A stretch of DNA of 64,000 nt from NCBI GenBank assembly GCA_019058295.1, contig JAHPZI010000007.1, forward strand, positions 1 through 64,000. The letters run 5' to 3'. Source of the stretch: Promethearchaeota archaeon. Lineage in GTDB: Archaea > Asgardarchaeota > Lokiarchaeia > Sigyniarchaeales > SOKP01. The notes under the pieces were generated by a model that had not been told where the DNA came from, did no database searches, and saw nothing but the letters and a program-made list of their open reading frames with translations. Shown in pieces: positions 10,414 to 19,619 of the stretch; within the stretch, counting starts at the first letter, position 1, and each line of letters starts with the position of its first letter. Position numbers and translations under genes: made by a program.

Positions 10414-12510
10414 GTGACAAATATGGAAATACCAATCTATATTTTTCTTGCTTTGATTGCGGGAATCCTTAGTATTTTAATGGCAATTCTATTTGCTAAA
10501 AAGGTAATGAAGGCAGATCCTGGCAATGAAAGAATGCAAGAAGTCTCAGGTTATATTGAATCTGGTGCCAGTACCTTCATTAGAACACAGTATAAAATAT
10601 TAGGCATATTTGTAATTGTTCTTGCCATAGCTTTATTATTTCTTCCTTCTCCACTCGAGAATAGTAGAAGAGCTATTGTATTTATGAACTGGGAGCAGAG
10701 TTTATGCTATTTAATTGGAGCAATTGCTTCAATGCTGAGTGGGTGGCTAGGAATGGAAGTGGGGGTCAAGGCTAACACAAGAGCAGCACAAGGCTGTACA
10801 GTTGGAACCAAGGAAGGGTTTAACGTAGCTTTTTTCGGTGGAGCTGTTATGGGGCTTGCTGTGGTTGGTTCAGCGTTAATCGGAGTCTCTATTATATACA
10901 TGGTTTTTCAATCTGTGTTGATTGTATTAGGATTTAGTTTTGGTGCGAGTAGTGTTGCATTGTTTATGAAGTGCGGCGGTGGTATTTATACTAAAACTGC
11001 TGATGTAGGTGCAGATTTAGTAGGCAAGGCAGAATATAAACTTCCTGAAGATGATCCTCGTAATCCAGCTACAATCGCAGATAACGTAGGAGATAATGTT
11101 GGCGATATAGCAGGAATGGGAAGTGATTTGTTTGACTCTTATGTAGCGTCTATCGTAGCGGCAATGATTTTATCGACATCAGTTCTACTAGTTGGGTCAA
11201 AAACGTTAATACCTCTTTTCATTATATTACCTATTGTAATATGCAGTGTTGGATTAATCGCCTCTTTAATTGGAATCTACATTATTAAATGGTTTGGTTC
11301 TGAGGAACCAGGAAAAGCTCTTAATACAGGGACTTATTTAGCAACGGTAATTTTTGCGGTTTTAGCTTTCCTTATGATATATATAATGGTATTAGAATAT
11401 CCTAAGTTTTTTGATAGGTTATGGGGTATCTATTTTTGTACTGTAATTGGTCTTATCAGTGGTATTGTAATAGGTTTTACAAGCGATTACTATACTAGGG
11501 AAGATAGAGCACCAACAAGAAAAATTGCTGAAGCTGCTCAAGAAGGGGATGCAGTTGTAATACTTTCTGGATTTTCATACGGTCTATTGAGTGTCATTCC
11601 AGCTGCTATAGGAATTATAGTTGCTATGACTATTGCTTACATACTATATGGTGTTTTAGGAGTGGGAATGGCTGCAGTTGGAATGTTAGCCATTGTAGGT
11701 ACGATTGTCGCAAATGATGCCTATGGTCCTATATGTGATAATGCTCGAGGTATTGCTGAACAAGGAGATTTAGGAGATGATGTCATCCGAGTTGCTGATA
11801 AAATGGATTCCGCTGGAAATACTGCCAAAGCAATCACTAAGGGATTCGCTATAGGAGCTGCTAACTTAACAGTAATAGCATTATTGTTTTCATTTGCACA
11901 AGAGGCGGGAATTTCATTAATCGATTTACTTACTATAAACGTCCTAATAGGTGCCTTCATAGGTGTCATTGTGCCGGCATTGTTTTCGGCTCTATTAATC
12001 CTTGCTGTACAAAGAAATGCTGGGAAGATGGTACATGAAATTAGAAGACAATTTGAAGAAAATCCAAAAATACTTACAGGTGAAGAACCCGCTGATTTCA
12101 ATAAATGTATTAATATCGCTACCAGGGGAGCTTTAAGAGAACTTGTTCTACCAAGTATAATATCCATTGTGATACCAATAGGAGTTGGAGTTCTTTTTGG
12201 AGTTGCAGCACTAGGAGCATTCTTAGCTGGAGCTATCTTATCTGGATTCGTATTCGCAATTTTAATGTCAAATGCCGGAGGTAGCTGGGACAACGCTAAA
12301 AAGTTCATTGAAGATGGAAACTTAGGCGGAAAGGGTACTGATACACATAAAGCTTCGATAACAGGTGACACTGTTGGAGACCCATTCAAAGATACTGCAG
12401 GTCCAAGTATAAACACGTTACTCGTAGTAATGTCCTTGACAGCCTCAATCTTTATGGGATTTCTCTTATTGTTCAGTGGCGGAAGGGGTTTACTTGCTCT
12501 TTATCTATAA
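10414..12510 (+). CDS. hppA: Membrane-bound proton-translocating pyrophosphatase, K+-independent type
   Basis: This 698-residue polytopic protein hydrolyses pyrophosphate and pumps ions (H+ is likely) across the cell membrane. The family signatures are clear: DVGADLVGKAEYKLPEDD with DNVGDNVGD just after it (about residues 195-230) holds the Mg-pyrophosphate ligands, and a second acidic site lies at DNARGIAEQ and DKMDSAGNT. A third, GSWDNAKKFIE with GDTVGDPFKDTAGPS, closes the site near the C-terminus. Lys472 in GNTAKA sits where K+-independent enzymes have Lys and K+-dependent ones have Ala. The start is GTG at 10414 or the in-frame ATG at 10423; neither has a strong ribosome binding site. 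It stands alone, with a long T-run after the stop. Confidence 0.96.
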   Translation: MTNMEIPIYIFLALIAGILSILMAILFAKKVMKADPGNERMQEVSGYIESGASTFIRTQYKILGIFVIVLAIALLFLPSPLENSRRAIVFMNWEQSLCYLIGAIASMLSGWLGMEVGVKANTRAAQGCTVGTKEGFNVAFFGGAVMGLAVVGSALIGVSIIYMVFQSVLIVLGFSFGASSVALFMKCGGGIYTKTADVGADLVGKAEYKLPEDDPRNPATIADNVGDNVGDIAGMGSDLFDSYVASIVAAMILSTSVLLVGSKTLIPLFIILPIVICSVGLIASLIGIYIIKWFGSEEPGKALNTGTYLATVIFAVLAFLMIYIMVLEYPKFFDRLWGIYFCTVIGLISGIVIGFTSDYYTREDRAPTRKIAEAAQEGDAVVILSGFSYGLLSVIPAAIGIIVAMTIAYILYGVLGVGMAAVGMLAIVGTIVANDAYGPICDNARGIAEQGDLGDDVIRVADKMDSAGNTAKAITKGFAIGAANLTVIALLFSFAQEAGISLIDLLTINVLIGAFIGVIVPALFSALLILAVQRNAGKMVHEIRRQFEENPKILTGEEPADFNKCINIATRGALRELVLPSIISIVIPIGVGVLFGVAALGAFLAGAILSGFVFAILMSNAGGSWDNAKKFIEDGNLGGKGTDTHKASITGDTVGDPFKDTAGPSINTLLVVMSLTASIFMGFLLLFSGGRGLLALYL

Positions 12511-12540
12511 TTGAACTGAGAGATTGAAGAATATCTAATA

Positions 12541-12572
12541 AAATTTTATTTTTTTTTTTTTATTTTTTTATC
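12541..12572 (+). terminator. T-rich termination region after hppA
   Basis: A nearly uninterrupted T-tract lies about 35 bases after the stop codon of the pyrophosphatase. T-tracts without a hairpin are the usual intrinsic archaeal terminator. Confidence 0.5.
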
Positions 12573-12629
12573 CTAAAAGTCTTATTCATAGAAAAAAGAT
12601 TTTTATTTCTATTTTGGTTATATAAATTT

Positions 12630-12960
12630 GACACATGAGATATGGGGCTGACGGTGGGCTAGACCCGCTGAGGAACCTCGCCTCACGTTCCAAGCAAGGA
12701 GTAGATAACTACTATGGTGAAAACCATATTTTAGCAACTGAAACGACACTGCCCTCTTACATATATTAATGATTTGGAAATAAGCCAAAGAAATTGTAAA
12801 AAGGAATGGTTGGAACGAGCTAAAACCCTGGTGCAAGGTCAAATGAAAGCTATGAGTATCTTGGAACGAGCTTTAGGTAGACCGCTTAGTTTGATGCCCC
12901 AAGTATTTATTATTCGGCGACGAAAATACTACAGAAAGGCGGGTATGTATCTCAGGTGTC
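12630..12960 (+). ncRNA. rnpB: RNase P RNA (archaeal)
   Basis: The ends form a long P1 helix: GACACATGAGATA at 12630 pairs with TATCTCAGGTGTC ending at 12960, 13 positions with one mismatch. Inside are features of the RNase P core: a GAGGAA-type 5' conserved segment (ctgaggaacctcgcc, near 12657), gcaactgaaacgacactgccc near 12733, and the 3' segment ACTACAGAAAGGCGGGTA near 12929. The length of 331 is typical of the archaeal RNA. It would cleave 5' leaders from pre-tRNAs. Short open frames across this interval are not convincing proteins. I could not fold it fully by hand; a covariance model search would settle it. Confidence 0.85.
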
Positions 12961-13052
12961 ATTCTCTAAAATTTTCAATTTCACTTTCACTTGGTACGAA
13001 CCCCTCTCGAGGATTAATTTAGGAAAATATTTTGCAAAAACACTAAAATAAG

Positions 13053-13262
13053 TTATTTTCCAAGCACTAAATTCGCAAAATATTCAAAACTTCTATTATA
13101 GGAACTCTCTGCTTCTTTTGAAATTTTAGCGAACACACAACCAGGTAATTCCCTCATTCTAAGATGATATTCTATACATTCACAACATTTTCCTAATCTA
13201 CTACAACTACTATAAGTACAAGGGCATTTTTTTTTAAGTTGTTCTTGATTGCATTCAGTCAT
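13053..13262 (-). CDS. Small Cys-rich protein, DUF6485-like
   Basis: The protein has 69 residues, with seven Cys within the first 42 in the pattern CPCTYSSCSRLGKCCECIEYH, followed by LPGCVF. This matches the small DUF6485 family, which is found in anaerobic bacteria and archaea and has no established function. The Cys spacing suggests a bound metal or Fe-S centre, an inference. It is a single gene between the RNase P RNA and a rubredoxin-like mini-gene on the same strand. Confidence 0.8.
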   Translation of the reverse strand: MTECNQEQLKKKCPCTYSSCSRLGKCCECIEYHLRMRELPGCVFAKISKEAESSYNRSFEYFANLVLGK

Positions 13263-13330
13263 ATTAATGAAAATAAAAAATAAATAAAAGAATTTTCTAA
13301 TATTTCCTGTCTTTAAATGAGTAAAAAGGA

Positions 13331-13438
13331 TTAATCAACCATACTAAATGTAGCATCCTCCGAACCACATTCAGGACATTTTTCAGGAATATCTCCCAAA
13401 TCAAATACTGCTCCACATTTATCGCATTTCCAATGCAA
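13331..13438 (-). CDS. Rubredoxin-like mini-protein (35 residues)
   Basis: A 35-residue frame begins at TTG (13438), eight bases after AAAGGA, with an in-frame stop close upstream that excludes a longer start. It reads MHWKCDKCGAVFDLGD, then CPECGSEDATF, so it has paired CxxCG knuckles 16 residues apart, as in the rubredoxin-like domain of rubrerythrin. It could bind one iron or zinc. Such short stand-alone domains occur in anaerobes, where electron transfer to peroxide-reducing enzymes is suspected. No partner gene is adjacent. Confidence 0.72.
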   Translation of the reverse strand: MHWKCDKCGAVFDLGDIPEKCPECGSEDATFSMVD

Positions 13439-13582
13439 ATTACTATCCTTTTATAAATGAGCATCTCAAATTTTTAATATAAAAGAAATAATAGATTTTT
13501 AATAAAAATCTTTTGCATAACAAAAAGCTAGAAATAGAGGTTGTAATTATTTTAAAATAGCAATTATTATTTTTTAAATGAA

Positions 13583-14725
13583 TTAAGATTGATCTTGATC
13601 TAATTCCCTATATTTTTCTAATAATTTGATTTGCTCATCGCTTAAGTTATTTGGAATAATAATATTTGCGATGACATATTGGTCTCCTTTCCCTTTCCCT
13701 CTCAAATAAGATGCTCCTCTATTTTTTATTCTAAACTCGGTTCCGAACTGAGTTCCTGGAGGTATAGTTAATTCTTTTTCTGCTATTGTTTTATTCTTGT
13801 GATCTAGTGTTGGTACATTAATTTTACCACCAAGAATAGCTGTTACAATATCAATATTTGCTTTAGTATAAAGATCATTTCCTCTTCTTATGAAATTTTT
13901 ATTTTGAATTATCCGAATCTTTAGATAAAGATCGCCTGGGATAGCTTTTGTTGACGGAATATGACCTGCTCCTTGAACTTTTAAATGAACTCCATTATCA
14001 ATACCGGCTGGGATATCCACATGAATTTTCTTTTTTTCAGGAATAGCCTTTTTACCATTGCATGTCTTGCATTTCTTAGTAATGACTTCTCCTGTTCCAT
14101 TGCAGTTATAACATTCTGTTTCTCGAATAATAGTTCCAAAACCAGAGCGAGTCATTTTCCTCATCCTTCCACTCCCCTGACAATCAGGACAGCTCTTTAC
14201 ACTTGAAGGATCTTGTGCTCCTGATCCCTCACAATCGGAACAAGGAATATATCTCTCAATATAGACGTCCTTTTTTATCCCAAACATTGCTTCTTCAAAA
14301 GTTAATTCAATTCGATCTTCAATATCTTGACCGACTTGTCTGCGTGGTGCTGCACGTCTACCCCTACTACTAGTAAATCCACCAAAAATATCATCAAATC
14401 CACCAAAACCTCCTCCTCCAAAGATTGATCTAAATAATTCATCAATTCCCGGAATACCACCACTAAAGAAATCGCTCATATCCACCTGTACTCCACTAAA
14501 ACCAAATTGGTCGTAATTTCTTCTTTTATTTGGATCGCTTAAAACTTCATAAGCTTCTTGGAGCTCAATGAATTTCTCTTTTGCCTTCGGGTCAGTCTTA
14601 TTCATATCAGGATGTAGTTTTTTTGCTAACCGACGATATGCTAATTTAATATCACTTTCAGAAGCGTCCTTTCCTAGACCTAAAACATCATAATAGTCTC
14701 GTTTATTTCTAGAACTCATATTCAC
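13583..14725 (-). CDS. dnaJ: Chaperone DnaJ (Hsp40, type I)
   Basis: A 380-residue co-chaperone that stimulates DnaK ATPase and delivers unfolded clients. The J-domain (about residues 9-75) has the HPD motif in [12 protein letters not shown] Gly/Phe-rich segment with [11 protein letters not shown] follows, then a zinc-binding domain with four CxxC motifs ([32 protein letters not shown]) and the C-terminal peptide-binding domains. The fourth zinc motif has KK where GxG is usual. Start is ATG at 14725 or the in-frame ATG at 14719. It lies 127 bases after dnaK on the same strand, so co-transcription is likely. Confidence 0.97.
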   Translation of the reverse strand: MNMSSRNKRDYYDVLGLGKDASESDIKLAYRRLAKKLHPDMNKTDPKAKEKFIELQEAYEVLSDPNKRRNYDQFGFSGVQVDMSDFFSGGIPGIDELFRSIFGGGGFGGFDDIFGGFTSSRGRRAAPRRQVGQDIEDRIELTFEEAMFGIKKDVYIERYIPCSDCEGSGAQDPSSVKSCPDCQGSGRMRKMTRSGFGTIIRETECYNCNGTGEVITKKCKTCNGKKAIPEKKKIHVDIPAGIDNGVHLKVQGAGHIPSTKAIPGDLYLKIRIIQNKNFIRRGNDLYTKANIDIVTAILGGKINVPTLDHKNKTIAEKELTIPPGTQFGTEFRIKNRGASYLRGKGKGDQYVIANIIIPNNLSDEQIKLLEKYRELDQDQS

Positions 14726-14852
14726 TTAATTTTAAGTTTTAACTGTAAAAAGTTGTTAATTAAACTATTAAAATCTATTTAGAAATATATTTTTTTAGGT
14801 TCTATGGATATTACTAAAAAAAATATGAAAAATAAAATAAATTTAAGAAGAT

Positions 14853-16865
14853 TTATTCTTCCTCTTCGTCCCAATCTACATCTACTACTTTTTTCTTTTC
14901 GTCTTTTGCTTTTTCATCTTTTGCTTTATAAGAGGCACCGCCAGCACCAGTACCACCCATGCCACCTGGAGGGACTCCTCCCATACCTCCTGGAGGTACG
15001 CCACCCATACCACTAGCAGCACGTTGAGCTTGTTCGGCAGCCTGTTGATAAACTTGATCTTGAGCTTGGGTCTGGTAAATTCTCTGAGAAAAGCTATACA
15101 TTGATTTTTGCAGATTCTCAATTCCTAATTTAATTCTCTGAGGATCATCGCTTTTAATGTCTTCTTCCAACGATTTTATTGCAGCCTCAATTTCTTGTTT
15201 TTCATTCTCTTGTATTTTATCTTTATTTTCTTCCATTAATTTCCGAACCTGATAAATCATGGATTCAGCTTGGTTTTTGGCCTCAACCTTTTCTCTTACT
15301 TTTTTATCTTCTTCTTCAAATTGTTCAGCATTCCTAATTTTTTGTTGAATCTCATCCTCTGTAAGACCTTTAGATCCTGTTACCGTAATACCAGTTTCTT
15401 TACCTGTACCTAAATCTTTTGCAGTAACGTGTACAATCCCATCGGCGTCAATTGAAAATTTAACTTCAATTTGAGGCATTCCTCTTGGAGCAGGGGGGAT
15501 ACCTGTTAGATGGAACATTCCCAACGATATATTATCTTGTGCCATGGCTCTTTCTCCTTGTAGAACATTAATTGTTACTGCTGGTTGATTATCTGCAGCA
15601 GTCGAGAATATTTGAGACTTTTCAGTAGGGATTGTAGTATTTCTTTCAATTAGTTTTGTAAAGACTCCTCCTAAAGTTTCAACCCCTAAAGATAAGGGAG
15701 TTACATCTAATAATAATAAATCATCCACATCTCCAGCAATAACACCACCCTGTATCGCTGCTCCCATAGCTACACATTCCATTGGGTCGACAGAATGCTC
15801 TGGTTCTCTTCCAAAAAATTTTTTAAATCGCTCTTGAACTGAAGGCATTCTTGTTGGTCCGCCTACTAAAATAATTTTGTCAACATCTCTTACAGATAAT
15901 TTTGCATCGGAAACGGCTCTCTGCATTATTGGGTCTAATCTTCTAAGGGTGGGTTCTATTAACTGTTCTAATTTTGCCCTTGTTAGCTCCATTTCAAGAT
16001 GAACAGGATTTCCTTCCTTCTGACTTATGTAGGGAAGATTAATCGATGTAGTTAATGCAGTTGATAATTCAATTTTAGCTTTTTCGCCGCCATCTTTAAT
16101 TCTTATCATTGCTTTAGAATCGCCTTTTAAATCAATTCCTTCTTTCTTCTTAAATTCTTCACAAGCCCACTCAATAATAGCGTTATCCATATCAGTGCCA
16201 CCTAATTGTGTATCTCCCGCAGTTGATATCACTTCTACTACACCTTCACCGTATTCCATAAGCGTAATATCGAAAGTACCTCCGCCCAAGTCTAAAACAC
16301 ATATTTTCATTAATTTGTCTTTTGTATCTTTGTCTAATCCATATGCTAAACAGGCAGCAGTTGGTTCATTAATCATTCGAACAACTTCAAGGCCTGCAAT
16401 TTCGCCTGCATTCTTTGTTGCTGTTCTTTGTGCGTCGTTAAAATATGCTGGAACTGTAATCACAGCTTTTTTAACTTCTTCTCCCAAATAAGCAGAAGCA
16501 TCGTTTTTAATTTTTTTTAATATAAAACTTGATATTTCTTCAGGAGTGAATTCTTTCCATTCTTTTCCGACTTTTATTTTTGCCTTATAAGATAATCCCA
16601 TCTTTCGTTTAATTGCGGTAATTGTTCCATCAGGATTTGAAACTGCTTGACGACGTGCTGGTTCACCAACGATTTTTCGACCATTTTCGTCAAATGCTAC
16701 ATAAGAAGGGAATGCTTTTCCTCCAAGCGTTCTTCCCTCAGCAGCTGGTATGATTTCTGGTTTACCTGTTGCACTTAAAACTGAACATGCACTATTCGAC
16801 GTACCTAAATCAATTCCAACAATTTTCTCTTTTTTTTTTGGTTTTGTGTTTTCTCCTTCACTCAT
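14853..16865 (-). CDS. dnaK: Chaperone DnaK (Hsp70)
   Basis: A 670-residue cytosolic Hsp70 that folds proteins in an ATP cycle with DnaJ and GrpE. The nucleotide-binding domain starts with GIDLGTSNS and contains [11 protein letters not shown] and [10 protein letters not shown]. The interdomain linker is [17 protein letters not shown], followed by the beta-sandwich and helical lid. The C-terminus has a Gly/Met/Pro repeat ([10 protein letters not shown], twice) and ends in an acidic DVDWDEEEE tail. The start has AAGGTGA ten bases upstream. Most archaeal Hsp70s were acquired from bacteria, and this one has the full bacterial-type set nearby. Confidence 0.98.
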   Translation of the reverse strand: MSEGENTKPKKKEKIVGIDLGTSNSACSVLSATGKPEIIPAAEGRTLGGKAFPSYVAFDENGRKIVGEPARRQAVSNPDGTITAIKRKMGLSYKAKIKVGKEWKEFTPEEISSFILKKIKNDASAYLGEEVKKAVITVPAYFNDAQRTATKNAGEIAGLEVVRMINEPTAACLAYGLDKDTKDKLMKICVLDLGGGTFDITLMEYGEGVVEVISTAGDTQLGGTDMDNAIIEWACEEFKKKEGIDLKGDSKAMIRIKDGGEKAKIELSTALTTSINLPYISQKEGNPVHLEMELTRAKLEQLIEPTLRRLDPIMQRAVSDAKLSVRDVDKIILVGGPTRMPSVQERFKKFFGREPEHSVDPMECVAMGAAIQGGVIAGDVDDLLLLDVTPLSLGVETLGGVFTKLIERNTTIPTEKSQIFSTAADNQPAVTINVLQGERAMAQDNISLGMFHLTGIPPAPRGMPQIEVKFSIDADGIVHVTAKDLGTGKETGITVTGSKGLTEDEIQQKIRNAEQFEEEDKKVREKVEAKNQAESMIYQVRKLMEENKDKIQENEKQEIEAAIKSLEEDIKSDDPQRIKLGIENLQKSMYSFSQRIYQTQAQDQVYQQAAEQAQRAASGMGGVPPGGMGGVPPGGMGGTGAGGASYKAKDEKAKDEKKKVVDVDWDEEEE

Positions 16866-17063
16866 GATTTAAATTTCACCTTAATATATAAATAAAACAT
16901 CAATATCTATTATTTAATTGTTTTTCAATTATGATTATATTATAAATTAAACAATTTTAATTTTTTTATAATGATCTATATATCATTAAATTTTTTTTTA
17001 ATTATTATTTTATTAACTCATAATATTTAGTTAGTTTTTATATTAAAAATTAACAAATAAGTA
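16866..17063. promoter_or_regulatory. Divergent dnaK / grpE promoter region
   Basis: This extremely AT-rich spacer lies between two divergent chaperone genes. A minus-strand TTTATATA lies about 22 bases before the dnaK ATG. I see no clear CIRCE-like inverted repeat, so no specific heat-shock operator is claimed. Confidence 0.45.
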
Positions 17064-17831
17064 TTGGGATCAAAAAGGATGACTAGTAAAAAGGAAAAAA
17101 ATGACAATGAAACAAATACTAAGGAAGAAATTAAAGATATCCTTAAGGAAAGAGTTGATGCAGAGCCTGAACTTCTTGAAGAAAAAGAAGGTAGTGATCA
17201 AAAACTTTTAGAATTTTATTCTAAAGAAGATTTAGTTAAGAAAGTTAAAGAACATGAAAAGAAACTTGAAGAAAAAGATAAAAAAATTAATGAATTAGAT
17301 GGATGGAAAAAGAAATTCACTCATTTACAGGCTGAATTTGAGAATGCCCAAAAGCGATGGGATAAAAGCCGTCAAGATTTAAGAACTCAATACAAAGCTT
17401 CAGTCTTGAAAGATTTTCTGCCTTTTTATGATTCTATTAAAAAAGCAATTGATAGCGATCATGAGAACGACACACTTAAGCAATTTTATAACCAGTTCTT
17501 AAATATATTAAAATCTCAGGGTGCTGAGCCCATAAATGTAAATATTAATGATTCTTTTGATTATAACATACATGATGCGTTATCTTCAATTGAAAAAGTG
17601 GATCTCCCAGAAAATAAAGTTGTAGATATTGTTCAAGATGGTTGGAAATTAGGTAAAGATGTTCTTAGATACGCAAAAGTAATAATATCTAAAAAACCCA
17701 AACCTCCTGAACCTGAACCCGAGCCTGAGCCCACTGTTGAAAGTGAATCCATAGCAGAGGAATCTAATATTGAGAAAGAAAAAACAGATACAAACCACTC
17801 TAAAATCGAGAAAGATAATACAAAAAATTAA
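17064..17831 (+). CDS. grpE: Nucleotide exchange factor GrpE
   Basis: The product of 255 residues (250 if the ATG at 17079 is used) promotes ADP release from DnaK. A long charged N-terminal helix forms the dimeric coiled coil (about 60-110). It leads into the family core FTHLQAEFENAQKRWDK and LKDFLPFYDSIKKAI, then HDALSSIEK and VVDIVQDGWKLGKDVLRYAKV, which match the GrpE signature. The C-terminal 45 residues are a Pro-Glu-repeat and acidic tail not usual in GrpE. The first start is TTG, the second ATG directly after AAAAAGG; neither is ideal. It is divergent from dnaK-dnaJ. Confidence 0.93.
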   Translation: MGSKRMTSKKEKNDNETNTKEEIKDILKERVDAEPELLEEKEGSDQKLLEFYSKEDLVKKVKEHEKKLEEKDKKINELDGWKKKFTHLQAEFENAQKRWDKSRQDLRTQYKASVLKDFLPFYDSIKKAIDSDHENDTLKQFYNQFLNILKSQGAEPINVNINDSFDYNIHDALSSIEKVDLPENKVVDIVQDGWKLGKDVLRYAKVIISKKPKPPEPEPEPEPTVESESIAEESNIEKEKTDTNHSKIEKDNTKN

Positions 17832-17937
17832 CTTTTAAAATAAACATAAAAGATTATTATTTTGAATTCTTATATAAAGTAAATAAAATAAATTTCACTT
17901 AAGCACTAATAAAGTAAAAAACCCGAGGAGAATAACG

Positions 17938-18189
17938 ATTTCAGATGAACCTATATTTCCACCCATCCCTGCAATAACAGACGAATTTAAGAGAAAAGAA
18001 AGAGTTATTGAGAGTAAATCTTCCGTTTTAAAATGCGAGGGATGTCAAGCGAAGTATTCTCGGCCCTTTAAACCAGGAGATTTTACTTTCAAGAAGCTAA
18101 CTGATGAAGAATGTCAAAAGTGTGGATTAAGAAAGTTAACAATAGTAGAAGTTTATTCAGAATGGGTTGACCCAAAGAAAAAGAAGTAA
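17938..18189 (+). CDS. Small zinc-ribbon protein with non-standard start codon
   Basis: An 83-residue frame contains no ATG, GTG or TTG upstream of its conserved part. Strong GAGGAG at 17925 points to an ATT codon at 17938 (or ATA/ACG at 17932/17935). The protein reads SDEPIFPPIPAITDEFK, then a zinc ribbon KCEGCQAKY and ECQKCGLRKL, then VEVYSEWVDPKKKK. Two CxxC pairs about 30 residues apart indicate one bound zinc. It resembles no functional family I can name with confidence. The gene lies between grpE and the convergent MeaB gene. Confidence 0.68.
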   Translation: MSDEPIFPPIPAITDEFKRKERVIESKSSVLKCEGCQAKYSRPFKPGDFTFKKLTDEECQKCGLRKLTIVEVYSEWVDPKKKK

Positions 18190-18203
18190 TTCTTTTTACA
18201 TTT

Positions 18204-19199
18204 TTAAAATTTGTTCTCAAGCATTTTAATAATTAAGTTAGCCATGGAATAAGGATCCAACGATTTTTCCATAACTTCGTTTATATATTTCTCTATAACT
18301 TCGTTAGAATTCAATAACTCCTCAATTTTTTTTGTTAATTTATGCTTTAAGATTTGCAAAGTTTCTGTTTTAATACGATTCTTCAAATAGTTTGAAATTA
18401 TACCCGTTTTTTCTAAAAATTCTTTATGTTTCGAAATTTTCTCAAGGAGTAAATCGAAATTTTCTCCGGTCCTTGAGTTGACTTTAATTATCTCTGGCGT
18501 CCAATCCTTTATTTTAGCAAAATCTAAAGGGATTTCCTCAGAATCGTATTTAAAAGTTTCATTCAATTCGAGCATTTGCATTATCTCAGCAACTTTTCGA
18601 TCGGCACTATCTAAATCCATTTTATTAACCACAAAGATATCAGTAATTTCCATGATTCCCGCTTTAATGGCTTGAATATCATCTCCTAGACCTGGAACTA
18701 ATAAAACAACAACAGTATGCGCAGATTTGAAAATATCTACGTCAGATTGCCCTACACCGACGGTTTCAACGATGATAATATCACAGCCATATGCATCCAA
18801 GATTTTAATAGCATCATCAGTAGCTCTCGCGAGCCCTCCTAGCTGACCTCTATTAGCCATACTTCTAATAAACACATTTTCAAGTGAAAAATATTCCTTC
18901 ATTCTAATCCGATCTCCGAGTAATGCTCCACCCGTAAGAGGTGAAGTCGGATCTACGCAGATTATTCCTATTTTTTTTCCCTGACCAATAAAAATTTTTA
19001 TTAAGGTTGATATGAATGTGCTTTTTCCAGTCCCAGGGGCTCCCGTAATGCCTAAAATATATGCATTACCGGTATTTTTATAAATAGAGTTTATAATTTT
19101 TTCTGCAACATCAATATTATTTTCTGCTAAAGTAATAAGTCGCGCAGCAGCTCTTGTATTTCCTTCTAATAATTTCTCTATTAAATCAGAGTAATCCAT
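18204..19199 (-). CDS. meaB: MeaB/ArgK-type G3E GTPase, chaperone of methylmalonyl-CoA mutase
   Basis: The 331-residue GTPase protects and reloads the B12 cofactor of methylmalonyl-CoA mutase. The P-loop is GAPGTGKSTF (about residue 55), with CVDPTSPLTGGALLGDRIRM and the ETVGVGQSD switch region, then VNKMDLDSADRK as the base-recognition motif; all are typical of the MeaB/LAO-AO ATPase family. It starts 6 bases after the B12-binding subunit in a three-gene operon, which confirms the partner. Confidence 0.95.
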   Translation of the reverse strand: MDYSDLIEKLLEGNTRAAARLITLAENNIDVAEKIINSIYKNTGNAYILGITGAPGTGKSTFISTLIKIFIGQGKKIGIICVDPTSPLTGGALLGDRIRMKEYFSLENVFIRSMANRGQLGGLARATDDAIKILDAYGCDIIIVETVGVGQSDVDIFKSAHTVVVLLVPGLGDDIQAIKAGIMEITDIFVVNKMDLDSADRKVAEIMQMLELNETFKYDSEEIPLDFAKIKDWTPEIIKVNSRTGENFDLLLEKISKHKEFLEKTGIISNYLKNRIKTETLQILKHKLTKKIEELLNSNEVIEKYINEVMEKSLDPYSMANLIIKMLENKF

Positions 19200-19205
19200 A
19201 TATAG

Positions 19206-19616
19206 CTATCTTTTTAAATTGTTTTTTACAAATTCCACAATGGTTTTTAACTCCGTGCCAGGTCCATAAAAACCTTTTAATCCATGCTTTTCTAAAAGAG
19301 GTTTATCCTCGTCTGGAATAATACCACCAACTGCTACAAGAACATCATCTATATTATGTTCTTTTAATTTATCCATAATAACTGGGCATAAAGCATTATG
19401 AGAACCTGATAAAATACTTAACATGACTGCGTCTGGGTCCTCTTGTATCACAGTATTCACAATATCTTCGGGAGTTTGATGAATTCCCGTGTATATAACT
19501 TCCATACCAGCGTCTCTTAAAGTACGCGCAAGTACTTTAGCACCTCTATCGTGGCCATCTAGACCTGGTTTGCAAACTAATACCTTTATTTTCCTTTCTT
19601 TAGACAATAAATTCAC
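19206..19616 (-). CDS. mcmB: Methylmalonyl-CoA mutase, cobalamin-binding (small) subunit
   Basis: A 136-residue Rossmann-like B12 domain. It has the cobalamin signature in VCKPGLDGHDRGAKV, where the His is the lower axial ligand, then SILSGS and VGGIIPDEDKPLLEKHG around the nucleotide tail. In bacteria this domain is fused to the mutase; in archaea it is commonly separate, as here. It starts 3 bases after the large subunit, so expression is probably coupled. Together they interconvert (R)-methylmalonyl-CoA and succinyl-CoA. Confidence 0.96.
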   Translation of the reverse strand: MNLLSKERKIKVLVCKPGLDGHDRGAKVLARTLRDAGMEVIYTGIHQTPEDIVNTVIQEDPDAVMLSILSGSHNALCPVIMDKLKEHNIDDVLVAVGGIIPDEDKPLLEKHGLKGFYGPGTELKTIVEFVKNNLKR

Positions 19617-19619
19617 CTC

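Noticed and set aside
11721-12416. 231-residue minus-strand frame inside the pyrophosphatase gene
   Set aside because: It is antisense to highly conserved pyrophosphatase motifs and has no recognisable domain.
12618-13022. Two short protein frames
   Set aside because: They overlap the likely RNase P RNA and have no protein-like features.
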